Assembly (NCBI GenBank): GCA_021464415.1 | Contig: CM038465.1 | Location: 25,327,839-25,391,838 of the forward strand | Length of the DNA: 64,000 nucleotides | Source: Lonicera japonica | Taxonomy: Eukaryota > Streptophyta > Magnoliopsida > Dipsacales > Caprifoliaceae | Direction of reading: 5' to 3' | In this document: positions 46,951 to 58,559 of the stretch, piece after piece | Layout: every line of letters starts with the position of its first letter | Position numbering within the stretch: position 1 is the stretch's first letter | The notes under the pieces: generated by a model | What the model saw: the letters and a program-made list of their open reading frames with translations, nothing else | Database searches by the model: none | What the model was told of the DNA's origin: nothing | Translations under genes and position numbers: made by a program

Positions 46951-47341
46951 GAGTTAGGCTATAAAGAGATACTATCTCTTTAATAAAAAGAATGGATGAC
47001 TATTTGGAAGGGCAAATCGATGAATATTTTTATAAAAAAGTTTAGAGATGATTTGCATAGTGACTAGATAATCTCCACAAAAATTCCTAAAAAAAGTCAA
47101 CATAGAAGTAAGTGTTTTGAAAAATTGATATATAAGTATATTTTCGACCGTTAATTTTATTGATGATCATCTCACCCACTTCTAGGTTTAATTTTTTTAT
47201 GAATTTTGGTGGAGGTAATCTACTCATAGTTTAAATCATCTCTACAAAATTTTACGACAAAATATTCATCCAATTACCCCTCCAAATGATCATCCCATCT
47301 TTTTTATTAAAAAGGGGGTATTCCTCTTTATAGCCCAACTC
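46951..47341. mobile_element. Foldback Mutator-like MITE, family F1, copy 4
   Basis: Flanks are TATAATAAGG and TATAACATGG, mutated forms of the common target duplication. Just upstream (46,851-46,950) 'gttaggctaactaatgta' through 'ataataaggga' is locally duplicated. Confidence 0.78.
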
Positions 47342-47633
47342 TATAACATGGTACCCATTATATATAGTATCAAATATTAAATTTGTTTAGTTATAGTACA
47401 TTCATTTAGTTTTAATACTTTATATTTCTTTTAAATTTTTTAGAGAATAGAACAAATTAATCGAGCCTCACCGTGTGAACATGAACATTTCAATGTAATT
47501 GTAGGTTGAATCGAGAGTCAGCGAGGTCTGGTTAAAGAAAAAGAAGAAAGAAGACAATCAATTAGGCTTATGATAGTGAGGGGTTTTAGATGGGTAGAGC
47601 GATGTCTTAATTTGTGCCGTGTGTTTTGTAAGG

Positions 47634-48014
47634 GAGTTAGACGGGATTTCTTCTCTTTAACAAAAAGAATGGATGACTATTTAAAAGGGTAAATCGATAA
47701 ATTTGTGTATGAAAATTTGTAGAGATGATCTATATAGTGACTGGATAATCTCTAGAAAAATTCATAGAAAAAGTCAACCTAGAAGTGAGTGTTTTGAAAA
47801 ATTGATATATATGTGTATTTTCGGCCGTTAAAGTTTTTGATGATCATATCACCCTCTTCTAAGTTTAAATTTTTATGAATTTTGGTGGAGGTGATCTACT
47901 CATATTATAGATCATCTCTACAAAATTTTATGAAAAGATTTATCCAATTACCCCTCCAAATGATCATCCCTTCTTTATATTAAAGAGATGGAATCTCTCT
48001 TTAAGTCATAAGTC
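47634..48014. mobile_element. Foldback Mutator-like MITE, family F1, copy 5
   Basis: The upstream spacer has lost its last 130 bp or so, joining 'tgttttgtaag' directly to the MITE end. The right flank is TATAACAAGG. Confidence 0.75.
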
Positions 48015-48393
48015 TATAACAAGGTACCCATTATATATAGTATCACATATTACATTTGTTTAGTTATAGATTCATTTTGTTTTAATATTTTATGTTTCTG
48101 TTAATTTTTTAGAGAGAATAAAAGAAATTAATTGAGCATCACCATGTGAACTCAACCTAATTCTAGGTTGAATCCAGAATCAGTTAAGTCTGGTCCAAGG
48201 AAAAAAAAAGTCAAGTAGAATGAAGACAATCAATTAGGCTTATGTCAGCGAGGGGTTGTAATTAGATGGGTAGAGCAATGTCTTAATTTCAGCCAAATGT
48301 TTTGTATTTGTGGTTAATTAATATATTTGTAATTAGACGGGTAGACACTATTAGTTAGGCTAATTAATGTAGCTGGCATCTATCCATTATATA

Positions 48394-48403
48394 TATAGCA
48401 AGG
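48394..48403. other. Empty insertion site for MITE F1
   Basis: A single TATAGCAAGG runs straight into 'tactcatta', the sequence that elsewhere follows the right-hand duplication. It shows where MITE F1 starts and ends and that the target duplication is 10 bp. Confidence 0.8.
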
Positions 48404-49054
48404 TACTCATTAACAAAAGTAATTACATGATAATGACTTTTATATTTATTTTGCTTTTAGTTATATGGCTAATTAGTAAAAATGGTTCCTAAAGTTTGAT
48501 CCAAATCTTTCACTCGTCCCCAAAATTCAATTTTTGGCTGAATCATCCTTAAATTCTCTAATTTTCACTCACTTGTCTAAAACTAGATTTATATATGTAG
48601 TGAATATATATAAAAAAATATATAATGAATAGATTTAAAAAATAACTACGGAATAATTATAAACAATACAAGTGTATTGAGACTGAATGCCAAAAGATAT
48701 ATAGTATATTCACAAAAATCACGTATAACGCGCACAGGGGTGAAGCCACGTGGGATAATGCGCAAGCAACCCCATTTGGTTTTGATTTTTTCTTTATATA
48801 TAAGGAGTATTTTTTTGGAAAAAAAATATATATATATGGACTTTGTGTGCATCTATATTATAAAACACGAATTTTTTGCAATAAAATAATAAATCAATCC
48901 AATGTCTCATATTAATTCGTAATGGTGTTAACACTTTTAGACCATTAGATCACTTTTATACTCACAACAAGATGTCAAATCAACTCAACATTTACTCACA
49001 CACTAAACACATACACAAATATAACTCTTGCATCTCTCTACTTTTTGACAACAT
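48404..49054. other. Spacer, nothing recognised
   Basis: AT-rich DNA. Short frames on both strands around 48,650-48,890 overlap each other and show no family motif. Confidence 0.4.
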
Positions 49055-49530
49055 TTCTCTCTCATCAAATTTTTAAAAAACTTTCAAATGCCATAACTTT
49101 AAATTTACAAATTCAACTTTAATTAAATTTATTTATTTAAAATATACTCATCAAGATCTACAAAACAAGATCCATTATGATTATTAAATTATGTATAAAA
49201 AAATTCAAGAAAAAATTATAAAACATTACAAATATAATGGCATAAAACTTATAAAACATTACAACTATAATGACATACTTAACGTATTTCTAACTCTTTA
49301 GTTATTGAAAATATACATTTCTCTAACATCAAATTTTTAAAAAACTTTCAAATGCCATAACTTTAAATTTACAAATCCACCTTTAATAAAATTTATCTAT
49401 TTGAAATATATTTATCAAGATCCATTGTGAATATTAAATTATGTATAAAAAAATTCAAGAAAAGTTATAAAATATTACAACTATAATGGCATACTTAACG
49501 TATTTCTAACTCATTAGTTATTGAAAATAT
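49055..49530. repeat. Two tandem copies of a roughly 210-265 bp unit
   Basis: Both copies contain 'atcaaatttttaaaaaac', 'tgccataactttaaattt', 'aaattatgtataaaaaaatt' and 'catacttaacgtatttctaa'. The first copy has an extra internal duplication around 'aaaacattacaaatataatg'. Confidence 0.8.
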
Positions 49531-49589
49531 TACACAATAAATAAAAGATACTGAAATAAAATTAAAATTAATAAAATATCACAATCGAA

Positions 49590-49815
49590 TATGGGACGGA
49601 AATTTTTTATAATAGCGTCCAACCTACATCAAATATAATATTTTTTCTTTTAAATACACTCATAACACCATTACAATATAAAAGGGTTGAGGCGATTTTA
49701 TGGCGATAATTTTTTATATTACAGTTTGATCTGCCTCAAATATAATATTATTTTCCCTTTTAAATACACTCACAACATCATTACATTATAAAAGGGTCGA
49801 GGCGATTTCAGATCT
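49590..49815. repeat. Two tandem copies of a roughly 115-bp unit
   Basis: Each copy contains 'tcaaatataata', 'cttttaaatacactca', 'atataaaaggg' or 'attataaaaggg', and 'gaggcgattt'. Confidence 0.75.
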
Positions 49816-50699
49816 AATTGGACAAGTAAGACATGTCTCGAGTGAGAACGGCTATATTTTTAGTTGGATAGGTTTCGTTTTTGCGATACCTTATCTGTTT
49901 TCATTATTAGGTAATACACAATCACACACATATTTGATCCTTATATTTTTCTTTATCGTGCCGGACGGCACGGGTATACCCAAGTAAACTTATACTATAG
50001 TGTGAAAGTGGCAAAACTATATATATAGGGATGAGTTCACAAGTGCAAGCACACACGCTACGCATGGTTCATCATGAGTCTTTTCTTTTCTTTTTTTAAG
50101 TGCTTAGAAAACTCATAAGAGTTGATCGATTGTAAAACCATCAATTTTTCCACAAACTTCCCATGTGAGACTTCCTCGTTTCCATTCAATTTTTGTATTT
50201 CAAGTAACTCACTTTGGGTGATAATTTCTCATTCACCCCTCAAGCAATTTGAGCAAATAAATATATGATTTCAATAACCTCACGGATGAGAACATAATAT
50301 ATATTAACTTTTCATAACTAAATGTGAGATCCTACTAAAAATTACCCTCAAAATGGTTCAAAATTATATTTTTACCCATTTTCCAATACTACCAAGGCAA
50401 ATCCTTTTTTTAGATCTACTTTTTAATATCAAATATAATTTTATTTCTTGATTACTTGCATAATATTAGTTGGGTTTCTTGATTACTTGCATAATATTAT
50501 TAATACTATTATGTTTGCATTGTATTATTGTAATTTTTCAAAATTATTCACATTCGCTATTTGAGTTGTGTAAAGTTTTATTAATTGCTGATAGGGGAAA
50601 ATAGTTATTTCACCCCATGAACCAATCATAGGAGGGCATGTGGCTACCTCTGCTGACGAGTGAAAACAAAGGTAGGAGACCTGGACCTCAAGGTTGCGT
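49816..50699. other. Spacer, nothing recognised
   Basis: A short duplication 'tgattacttgcataatatta' occurs at about 50,450-50,500. No gene or transposon terminus is supported. Confidence 0.4.
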
Positions 50700-50830
50700 G
50701 TCTAATTGAGCTCGTGGAAATGTTGAAATAGTGTTTACTCTATGCTCGAAGCCACAGGTCTCCAAAGCTGCTTCATCGAGCTGGAGCCAACAGCGCTTAA
50801 CCACTATGTCAAAGTGGCTGATGAAGGCAT
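50700..50830 (-). mobile_element. Possible tRNA-derived SINE fragment
   Basis: On the minus strand, a TGACATAGTGGTTAAGCGC stretch (about 50,790-50,812) resembles a Pol III A box. About 35 bases on, GGCTTCGAGC (about 50,741-50,756) resembles a B box (GGTTCGANNC). The spacing fits a tRNA-like head. No poly-A tail or target duplication could be fixed, so it may instead be a degraded tRNA pseudogene. Confidence 0.35.
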
Positions 50831-51044
50831 GGGAGACATAAGGTGATGAGCCAGTGAGGAAGATGAATATTAGTTCAAAACATAATATAAGTACTGCAAT
50901 AGTATATTTTGGTGCATTAATCAAGGAGACTATAGTAACGATATAAGTACTGCAATAGTAACGAGACAATATTAGTTCAAAACATAATGATTTACAATAA
51001 CAACAAATAATAGTCTACTATTATTAAGCTTATATAACCAACAT

Positions 51045-52961
51045 TTTGTTTTTTAGAAGAAACTAAAATTTTATTAAAAAGAAAAACAAAATTACATTTA
51101 AAGAACTCTCATATCAGGAATATCGGACCTATCTACTCTAGTGATGATACCTACAGGCTTTTTAGGCAAATCACGACTACAAAAAATACAATTCCTCTTC
51201 TCTAGTAACCCAATCTTGGCAAGGAAATCGGCTGCTTTGTTACTCTCCATGTAAATGTGTCGAATAGTACAGTTCATTTTAGGCAGAAGCTCCACAATTA
51301 TATGAATCTCGTAAGCAATAACCCATGGAACATTAATCTTCTTAGAAAGAATCTTCACCAACAATAGCAAATCCACCTCAATATCCACACCATTAAGACC
51401 CCTCTCATTGCAAAGATTAAGCCCTTGTAAAAGAGATCTCGCCTCAGCAGTAGTGTTAGTCGTCTTCCCATAACAGTCAGCTAAGGCAAAAAGAACATCT
51501 CCGCAATGATCTCTAAGAATACTACCACCTCCGCCCTCTCTCGGATTCCCTTTGCAACAACCATCTGAATTTAATTTGAATCTACCAACAGTGGGATAGC
51601 TCCATTTGACAAGAATCCAAGGTCTATGATCCAACCGAGGAACAGCAATCTGAAGCATATTAAAAAGCCTAATGTCATCAAAGCAACGTTTTTGTAACAA
51701 TGCACTTCCAGACAAAGTAAGCTGACAGCTCTCCTTAACCTTTTGAATAATACACCAAGCTCGTTTAGCCTGTTGTTCAAACCTGCCTCTGTTCCTATTA
51801 TCCCAAAGCTCCCAGCAAATGCAAGTAAACACAAGTACAATAATAGCTTTATGATAAGGAGAACGGAATTTGAATAACCACCAGTCCACAGCTTTCATAT
51901 GAAAAGAAGAGGAAGAATATCGTATACCAAGCAACTCCTCAAAAAACTGCCACACCCCTTGAGCCGTAGGAGTATGACTAAAAACATGATTAATAGATTC
52001 CCTCTTCGGCTTAATACAACAATCACAGCGAGATGCCAATTGAAAACCCATTTTGGCTAACCAATCATCCAGAGGAAGGCGATAATGCAAGGCTCTCCAG
52101 CAAAGAAAAGACCATTTAAGAGGAACAATAGAATGCCAAATAAAATTAAATGAAGCACTCACATTTTTAGAGTCTCTGATTCCCTCCCAAGCTGAGCTCA
52201 ATGAAAAGTTACTGGTGGGCGAAGCAGACCATACACATTGATCCTTGATATCTTCATTGAGAAACTTCACCATATTCTGAATATCACTGCTATCTCTACT
52301 GCTAAAAAAGCATTGCCATGACGTGTTGTGAAGCGCTTCCTTAACCGAAAGTTTCTCTTCATTACTAGGAATATTCTGAATAAGTTCTCGTAATTTATCA
52401 TCACCCCACCACCTATCTTTCCAAAAATTAATCTGCCCTCGACCAATAACCCAGCGCATATAAAGCTCAGCGCTCTCTTTAACTTTACTCATTCGCAGCC
52501 AGGTAGAAGAGATGCCTACTCTTTGCTCACAGTCAGTCAAATGCACTTTAAAACTATATTTATTTTGCATAAATGTTGCCCAGAGCGAATTACTGGTGCG
52601 TAATTGCCACCATAGTTTCATGGAAAGGTCTGTCACAATATCGCCCATACGTCTAATACCCAAACCACCTTCTAGACAAGGATAGCAACATTTCTTCCAA
52701 TTAACCCAATGGTGTTTGAATCCATTTTCACCTTCACCCCAAAGAAAATTAGCACAAATTTTATCAATTCTAACTATAACGGACTTAGGAGTATCAATGG
52801 CGGCTACCGAATAGAGAGGAAGAATTTGGAGCCATGTTTAATAAGAATAATTCGACCCCTTCGAGATAACAATTTGGCCTTCCATCCGACCAACTTCTTT
52901 TCAAACTTTTGCAAAAGACCATCAAAATACTCCTTCTTTCTACCAGTAAAAATTAATTGTT
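51045..52961 (-). pseudogene. 5'-truncated plant L1-type LINE, copy B, with a 521-codon frame
   Basis: The frame 51,098-52,663 starts at an internal TTG; it continues open upstream to about 52,844, and recognisable RT-thumb sequence (LLQKFEKKLVGWKAKLLSRR) follows in another frame up to the truncation near 52,960. In order: the end of RT, a connection region, zf-RVT (about residues 155-250, WRALHYRLPLDDWLAKMGF then CDCC and H), and a C-terminal RNase H with D367, E407, D431 and D479 in NSDGC, TAEAR, IEVD and AADF. In an intact LINE this ORF2 end would help reverse transcription at the target. The RT catalytic region and endonuclease are absent, so it is dead. The A-rich 3' tail is at 51,045-51,060. 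Confidence 0.9.
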
Positions 52962-53461
52962 AATACAATATTAACAAAAAAATGAATGCCATAATAAAAT
53001 CTTACACTTGTCAAAATGAAACCCCCTATGTAACTGTTTCTCTCTATCGTGTGGTCCAAAAGTCTCCTCCACTTTGCCTCTCTTCTCTCTCTCTCTCTCA
53101 AAGGATGAACAAATATTCTTTACTCCTACATTTTGATGGTTGATGGAATGAATATATATAAGGAAAAAGTTTTTTATTGAATTAATTAATTTATCAATCA
53201 ATTCTTTCAAACGAAAGAGGAATTGAATTAATTAATTTACCCTTCTTTCTCTAATTTGTTTTGTGTTCTTGATTTATTTTCTTTTTTTCTATTTCTTATC
53301 TTTTTAGATTTAGACAGCAAGGAGAAGATGCAGAGATAGTTGGTGGGGTGGGGGGCAGCTGTAATAGGTGGTTTTCGACGAATGGAGATAATGGCGGCTA
53401 GCTAGGTTTTACCATTATTAATTTTACTTTTGAGATGATGAATGATCGAGCGTGGTTGTTA

Positions 53462-53814
53462 GGTGGTGTTTGTTTCATTTCTTAATGCCGAATAGAAGTT
53501 TGTTCAGCATTATGAGGTATAATTGATATTTGTTTTCTTACCTCTTAATACTGAATTATATTAAAAATTCAGCATTAACTATTAAGAGATAATTCATGCG
53601 CTGAATGTTTAATTTAACTTTAATGAAATTTTATTAATTAGTACCCCTATTCTTTTGAGTTATTAAACATTGATTATAAAACACTAATAAGGGTAAAATT
53701 GTAACATGTTATGATTTCAGCATTCAAAACTAATTATAACCAAGCACATTTTTCTAAAGTTCCATATTCAGCATTAAGTATTCAGCATTAAAAGCTAAAA
53801 AAACAAACAACATC
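53462..53814. mobile_element. Tourist-like (PIF/Harbinger-type) MITE, copy B, TSD TTA
   Basis: Same element and same TTA flanks (53,459-53,461; 53,815-53,817) as 25,065-25,417. Confidence 0.75.
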
Positions 53815-53817
53815 TTA

Positions 53818-55761
53818 ATTAGATTAGCAATGTGCAAATTAAAGAGACGATCGAAAATGATAGAGAGGACAATGTAGTTCAGGTCTTTGTTTAGTAGATT
53901 GCTGACATGTGAACATCTGAGCCCTTACTGAAAAATGTATGGTTAGCATATGAGCAAATTGACCGTGTAGTGGATTTGAGCAAATGCAGAGGAGCCAAAT
54001 CCATCGATTATTTTTGTACATTGAAAAATTAAAATATTAACACTCTTGATAATTGATGCTCCAAATCGGTTGGTAAATTTCGTCGAAAACAAGGAAGGAA
54101 TTTTTTTTTTCCGTTTTGGCAATCTCGGTTTCTTAAAAAAGGAAGGAAAGAAAACCTTTTTTTTCTTTTTTATTTGCTTTCTAAAAGAACAAAGAAAGTA
54201 GTTTTTCTTCTCCATCTTTTTACTATGTGACTCGGTGGGAAGTACAAAGGGGCCATATATGAGAATATTTTCTTTTTTGGTTGTCCTCCACCTCAGCATC
54301 TTAGTGTAGAAAAATAAGTAAGCACGACAACCTCCATTCCCTTTGCATAAGCTAATCCATTTTTAGAGAGAGAGAGAGAAGAGTTGTTGGCAAAAATAGT
54401 AGGAGATGGAGTGAATATCTCTATTTGTTAGAGATTTAGGGTGCGTTTAATTGCAAGTATGAAATTTGCATGGAAAAAAAATAAGTTTTAGGCAATTGGA
54501 TTGCTAAAAATTGAGTTGCATAAAAAATGTCAATTAAATGTATTTGACTGCCTTAATTTTCTACCCAAAAAATATTGGTTGTAATATGGCATTTTTAATG
54601 TCGAAAAAATTAATGGTATTTTTTTTACATAATTCTATAGTCATGATGGATCTTGTTTGATGGATCTTGTTTAATTGATCTTGATTAGTAGATTTTAAAT
54701 ATTAAATTTTGAATTTTTTATTTTAAGTTATAGCATTTTTAGTGTAAAAAATGTGTAAAACTTTGACTTTAAATATATTTTATTCAAAAAGAATTTATTT
54801 TATTTCAATGCAAGCCCAAGTTCTAACCCCAGTCAGGTTAGTCTTGTATGAACGTTGTGCACGTGTGGTAAGCCATAGTTATTAAAGTCCTTGTCCAATT
54901 GTATGAAAATTGGGTAAACATAACATATATGTAAACTCATAAAATAATTCACATTCTCTAATGTAGGACATAGGTAAAGAAATTTCCTTTAATTTTTTCA
55001 AAATACATACCAAGTTCCAACAATGATGTATATCGTTCAATATATAATCTTGTTTGAGAGTAGTTTTTAATACATGCTATCATTTTTCGTTGTAATGATC
55101 CCTTTCTTTTTTATTATTCAAGTTTTTGATGTTTATGTTAATCAGGCAAAAAATGTGAAGAATAAGGAGGAGAAGGAGGAGGAGGAGGAGGAGGAGGAAA
55201 AGTTAATTAAGCCAACTATTATTAGGAGATGCGATGAGTGCTTCAAAATGAGCTTTAAGGGCTCGCTTGATAAAAAAAAATGATTTGTGTGAGATGTTGA
55301 AAATTAAATTAAGTGATGAGATGAGAAACTTTCTACAGAGTGAACATGCTGCATATACATTGAGGTTTACACATGTAGAACTTGTTCAACATTCACATTA
55401 TCATTTATTTTGCTCTGCTATGAGAAGGTGTTTCACATAATTACTTAAATTCCAATAGCAGCCAATTTATTTTGTTTAATTGTGTTCCATTTAAGATTTG
55501 AGATTCTAAAAGCTCTTGATCAAAACTGCGATTCTCTTTTTTCAATATACAGGATGATTTCCATGTATTTGGGGGCAATTTTGAAGAGAATAGAAGTGCA
55601 TTTTCGCATTCCCATCATTAATACGTAGATGTTGATTGTTAATCTTTTTGTTTGAATTATTATTTTGTTCGATAACAATGTACATATTATCGAGGGTTTA
55701 GGTTGGAGAAACAAATGGGGATTTGATGAAACCAACCCCCAACGCCCCTACGACTAACAAA
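53818..55761. other. Spacer of duplicated segment, no gene
   Basis: Low-complexity DNA. The GGA microsatellite is longer here (55,166-55,197) than in copy A, creating a Glu-run frame. The motif 'gatggatcttgttt' is locally duplicated at 54,645-54,672. Confidence 0.45.
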
Positions 55762-55957
55762 AGAAGCTGAAAAATAAGTGGAGTCATGTAATTAGATACT
55801 CTTCATCTCATGCTTATTTTATGAGTAAAAATGTCTTATATCCTTCATAATTTTTTGTAAGAAAAATTTGTTCCTCAACCACCAAAGAAAATTTATTTAT
55901 GGAAAAAGTAACAAAGAAGACATTTGCCCACATGTCTCAACTTATTTTCCAATTTCT
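55762..55957. mobile_element. Small TIR MITE, family F3 (copy 3)
   Basis: Ends AGAAGCTGAAAAATAAGTGG and AGAAATTGGAAAATAAGTTG (reversed); duplicate of 27,376-27,571. Confidence 0.65.
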
Positions 55958-56490
55958 CACAAAAATCAACTATTTTTGTTTTCCTTTTCCATGTTGTTAT
56001 TAAACGCAAGCATAGTGCATGTCACAAAATTCACGTACTATATTTTTGAACTAACTTTTTATTACAAAAGTTTTTGTTTGTGTAATATATTATTTATAAA
56101 CATATATATATATATATATTTGTATATTTATATATATGGATAAACATATATTAATTTTGTTTACTTATAGTATATTCATTTAGTTTTAATACTTTACATA
56201 TTTTTTTACTTTTTTTTACAGAATAGAAGATATAAATTGAGCCTCACCATGTGAACGCAAAAAATTCAATGTAATTCTAGGTTGAATCGAGAGTCAGCAA
56301 GGTCTGGTAAAAGAAAAGAACAAAAAATAAGACAATCAATTAGGCTTATAATAGTGAGGGGTTTTAGATGGGTAAAGAGTTGTCTTAATTTCTGCCATAT
56401 TTTTTGTATTTATGGTTCTATGTCACACTATTTACTATTAGTTAGGCTAACTAATGTAGCCGACATCTATCCATTATATATATCGCAAGG

Positions 56491-56857
56491 GAGTTAGGCT
56501 ATAAAGAGGCATTCCCTTTTTTTAAACAAAAAAAAAGAATGACAATTTAGAGGGGTAAATCAATGAATTTTTTTATGAAAATTTTGAGAGATGATATATA
56601 TAGTGACAAGATAATCTCCACAAAAATTCATTCAAAAAGATAACCTAGAAGTGAGTGATTTGAAAAATTGATAAATATGTATATTTTGGGCTGTTAATTT
56701 CTTTGATGATCATTTCACTCACTTCTAGATTTAATTTTTTTACGAATTTGGGTGGAGGTGATCTACTCTAATATAGATCATCTCTACAAAATTTTATGAA
56801 AAAAATTCATCCATTCTTTTCGTTAAACAGAGAAAATCCCTCTTTATAGCTTAACTC
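56491..56857. mobile_element. Foldback Mutator-like MITE, family F1, copy 6
   Basis: Counterpart of copy 1. Flanks TATCGCAAGG and TATAGCAAGG. Confidence 0.8.
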
Positions 56858-57246
56858 TATAGCAAGGTACCCATTATATATAGTATCACATACTATATTT
56901 GTTTAGTTATAGTATATTCATTTAGTTTCGATAGTTTACGCTTCTTTTAATTTTTTTTGGAGAATAGAAGAAATTAATCGAGCCTAACCATGTGAACGTG
57001 AAAAATTCAATGTAATTCTAGGTTGAATCGAAAGTCAGCTTGGTTTGGTAAAAAAGGAAGAAAAAAGAAGACAATCAATTAGGTTGATGACAATGAAGGG
57101 TTTTAGATGGGTGGAGCAATGTCTTAATTTCTGCCGTATGTTTTGTATTTATGGTTCTATGTCACACTATTTACTATTAGTTTGGCTAACTAATGTAGCT
57201 TGCATCTATCCATTATATACATACATATATATATATATAGTAAAGG

Positions 57247-57632
57247 AGTTAGGTTATAAAGAGGGATTTTCTCTCTTTAACAAAGAAGGGATGACCATTT
57301 GGACTAGTAAATCGATAAAAAAATTTATGAAAATTTGTAGAGATGATCTATGTAGTGACTAGATAATCTTCACAAAATTTCATAGAAAAAGTCAACCTAG
57401 AAGTGAGTGTTTTGAAAATTTGATATATGTATATTTTCAATTGTTAAATTTTTTGATAATCATCTCACCCACTTCTAGGTTTAATTTTTTTTATGAATTT
57501 TGGTGGAGGTGATTACTCATAATGTAGATCATCTTTAAAAAAATTTATGAAAAAAAACCATCTAATTACACCTTCAAATGATCATCCATTCTTTTTGTTA
57601 AATAGAGGAAATTCCTCTTTATATTCGTACTC
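57247..57632. mobile_element. Foldback Mutator-like MITE, family F1, copy 7
   Basis: Counterpart of copy 2, with the same drifted left flank (ATAGTAAAGG). Confidence 0.78.
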
Positions 57633-58010
57633 TATAGCAAGGTACCCATTATATGTAGTATCACAGATTACATTTGTTTTGTTATAGTATATTCATTTAG
57701 TTTTAATAGTTTACATTTCTTTTAATTCTTTAGAGAATAGAAGAAATTAATCGAGCCTCACCATGTGAACGTGAAAAATTCAATGTAATTCTAGGTTGAA
57801 TCGAGAGTCAGCTAGGTCTGGTAAAAATGAAGAAAAAGAAAAAAGTCAACCAATTAGGCTTACGACACTGAGGGGTTTTGGATGGGTAGAGCGACGTCTT
57901 AATTTATATCGTATGTTTTGTATTTATGGTTCCATGTCATACTATTTACTATTAGTTAGGCTAACTAATGTAGCCGGCCGGCATCCATCCATTATATATA
58001 TATAGCAAGG

Positions 58011-58406
58011 GAGTTAGGCTATAAAGAGGGATTTCCACTCTTTAACATAAAAAGAAGGGATGGCTATTTAGAGGATAAATCAATGAATTTTTTTTTATGA
58101 AAATTTGTAGAGATGATCTATATAGTGACTAGATAATCTCCACAAAAATTCATAGAAAAAGTCAACTTAGAAGTGAGTGTATTGAAAAATTGATATATAT
58201 GTATATTTTTTGCTGTTAATTTTTTTGATGATCATCTCACCCACTTCTTAGTTTAATTTTTTTTTTTATGAATTTTGGTGGAGTTGATCTACTTATAATA
58301 TACACCATATCTACGAAAGTTTATGGAAAAATTCATCTAATTACTCCGCCAAATGATCATCACTTCTTTTTTTAAAGAGAGAGAATCTCTCTTTATAGCC
58401 TAACAC
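58011..58406. mobile_element. Foldback Mutator-like MITE, family F1, copy 8 (exact 10-bp TSD)
   Basis: Flanks are identical: TATAGCAAGG at 58,001-58,010 and 58,407-58,416. Left arm GAGTTAGGCTATAAAGAGG pairs with the right arm over most of the element; it is the clearest copy for defining the family. Confidence 0.85.
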
Positions 58407-58559
58407 TATAGCAAGGTACCCATTATATATAGTATCACATATTATATTTGTTTAGTTATAGAATATTCATTTAGTTTTAATAGTTTACGTTTCTTTTATT
58501 TTTTTTTGAGAATAGAAGAAGTTAATCAAGCCTGACCATGTGAACGTGAAAACTTCAAT

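Larger units (their letters stand above)
45919..48403. repeat. Tandem array C: spacer plus foldback MITE, three units and a final MITE-less unit
   Basis: This is the continuation of array A on the far side of the CACTA insertion. It begins at 'gtaattctaggttga', exactly where copy B breaks off at 'acttcaat' (58,559). MITEs lie at 46,138, 46,951 and 47,634. The third spacer is shortened (47,630). A last spacer (48,025-48,393) ends in TATAGCAAGG followed by 'tactcatta' without a MITE. Confidence 0.88.
56150..58559. repeat. Tandem array B: spacer plus foldback MITE, three units
   Basis: Same units as array A plus one more, which shows what copy A lost. It ends at 'aacttcaat' where the CACTA element begins. 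MITEs lie at 56,491, 57,247 and 58,011. Confidence 0.9.

Noticed and set aside
55074..55283. Acidic-run protein with hydrophobic N-terminus
   Set aside because: The Glu run is a GGA microsatellite of different length in the duplicate, where the frame is interrupted.
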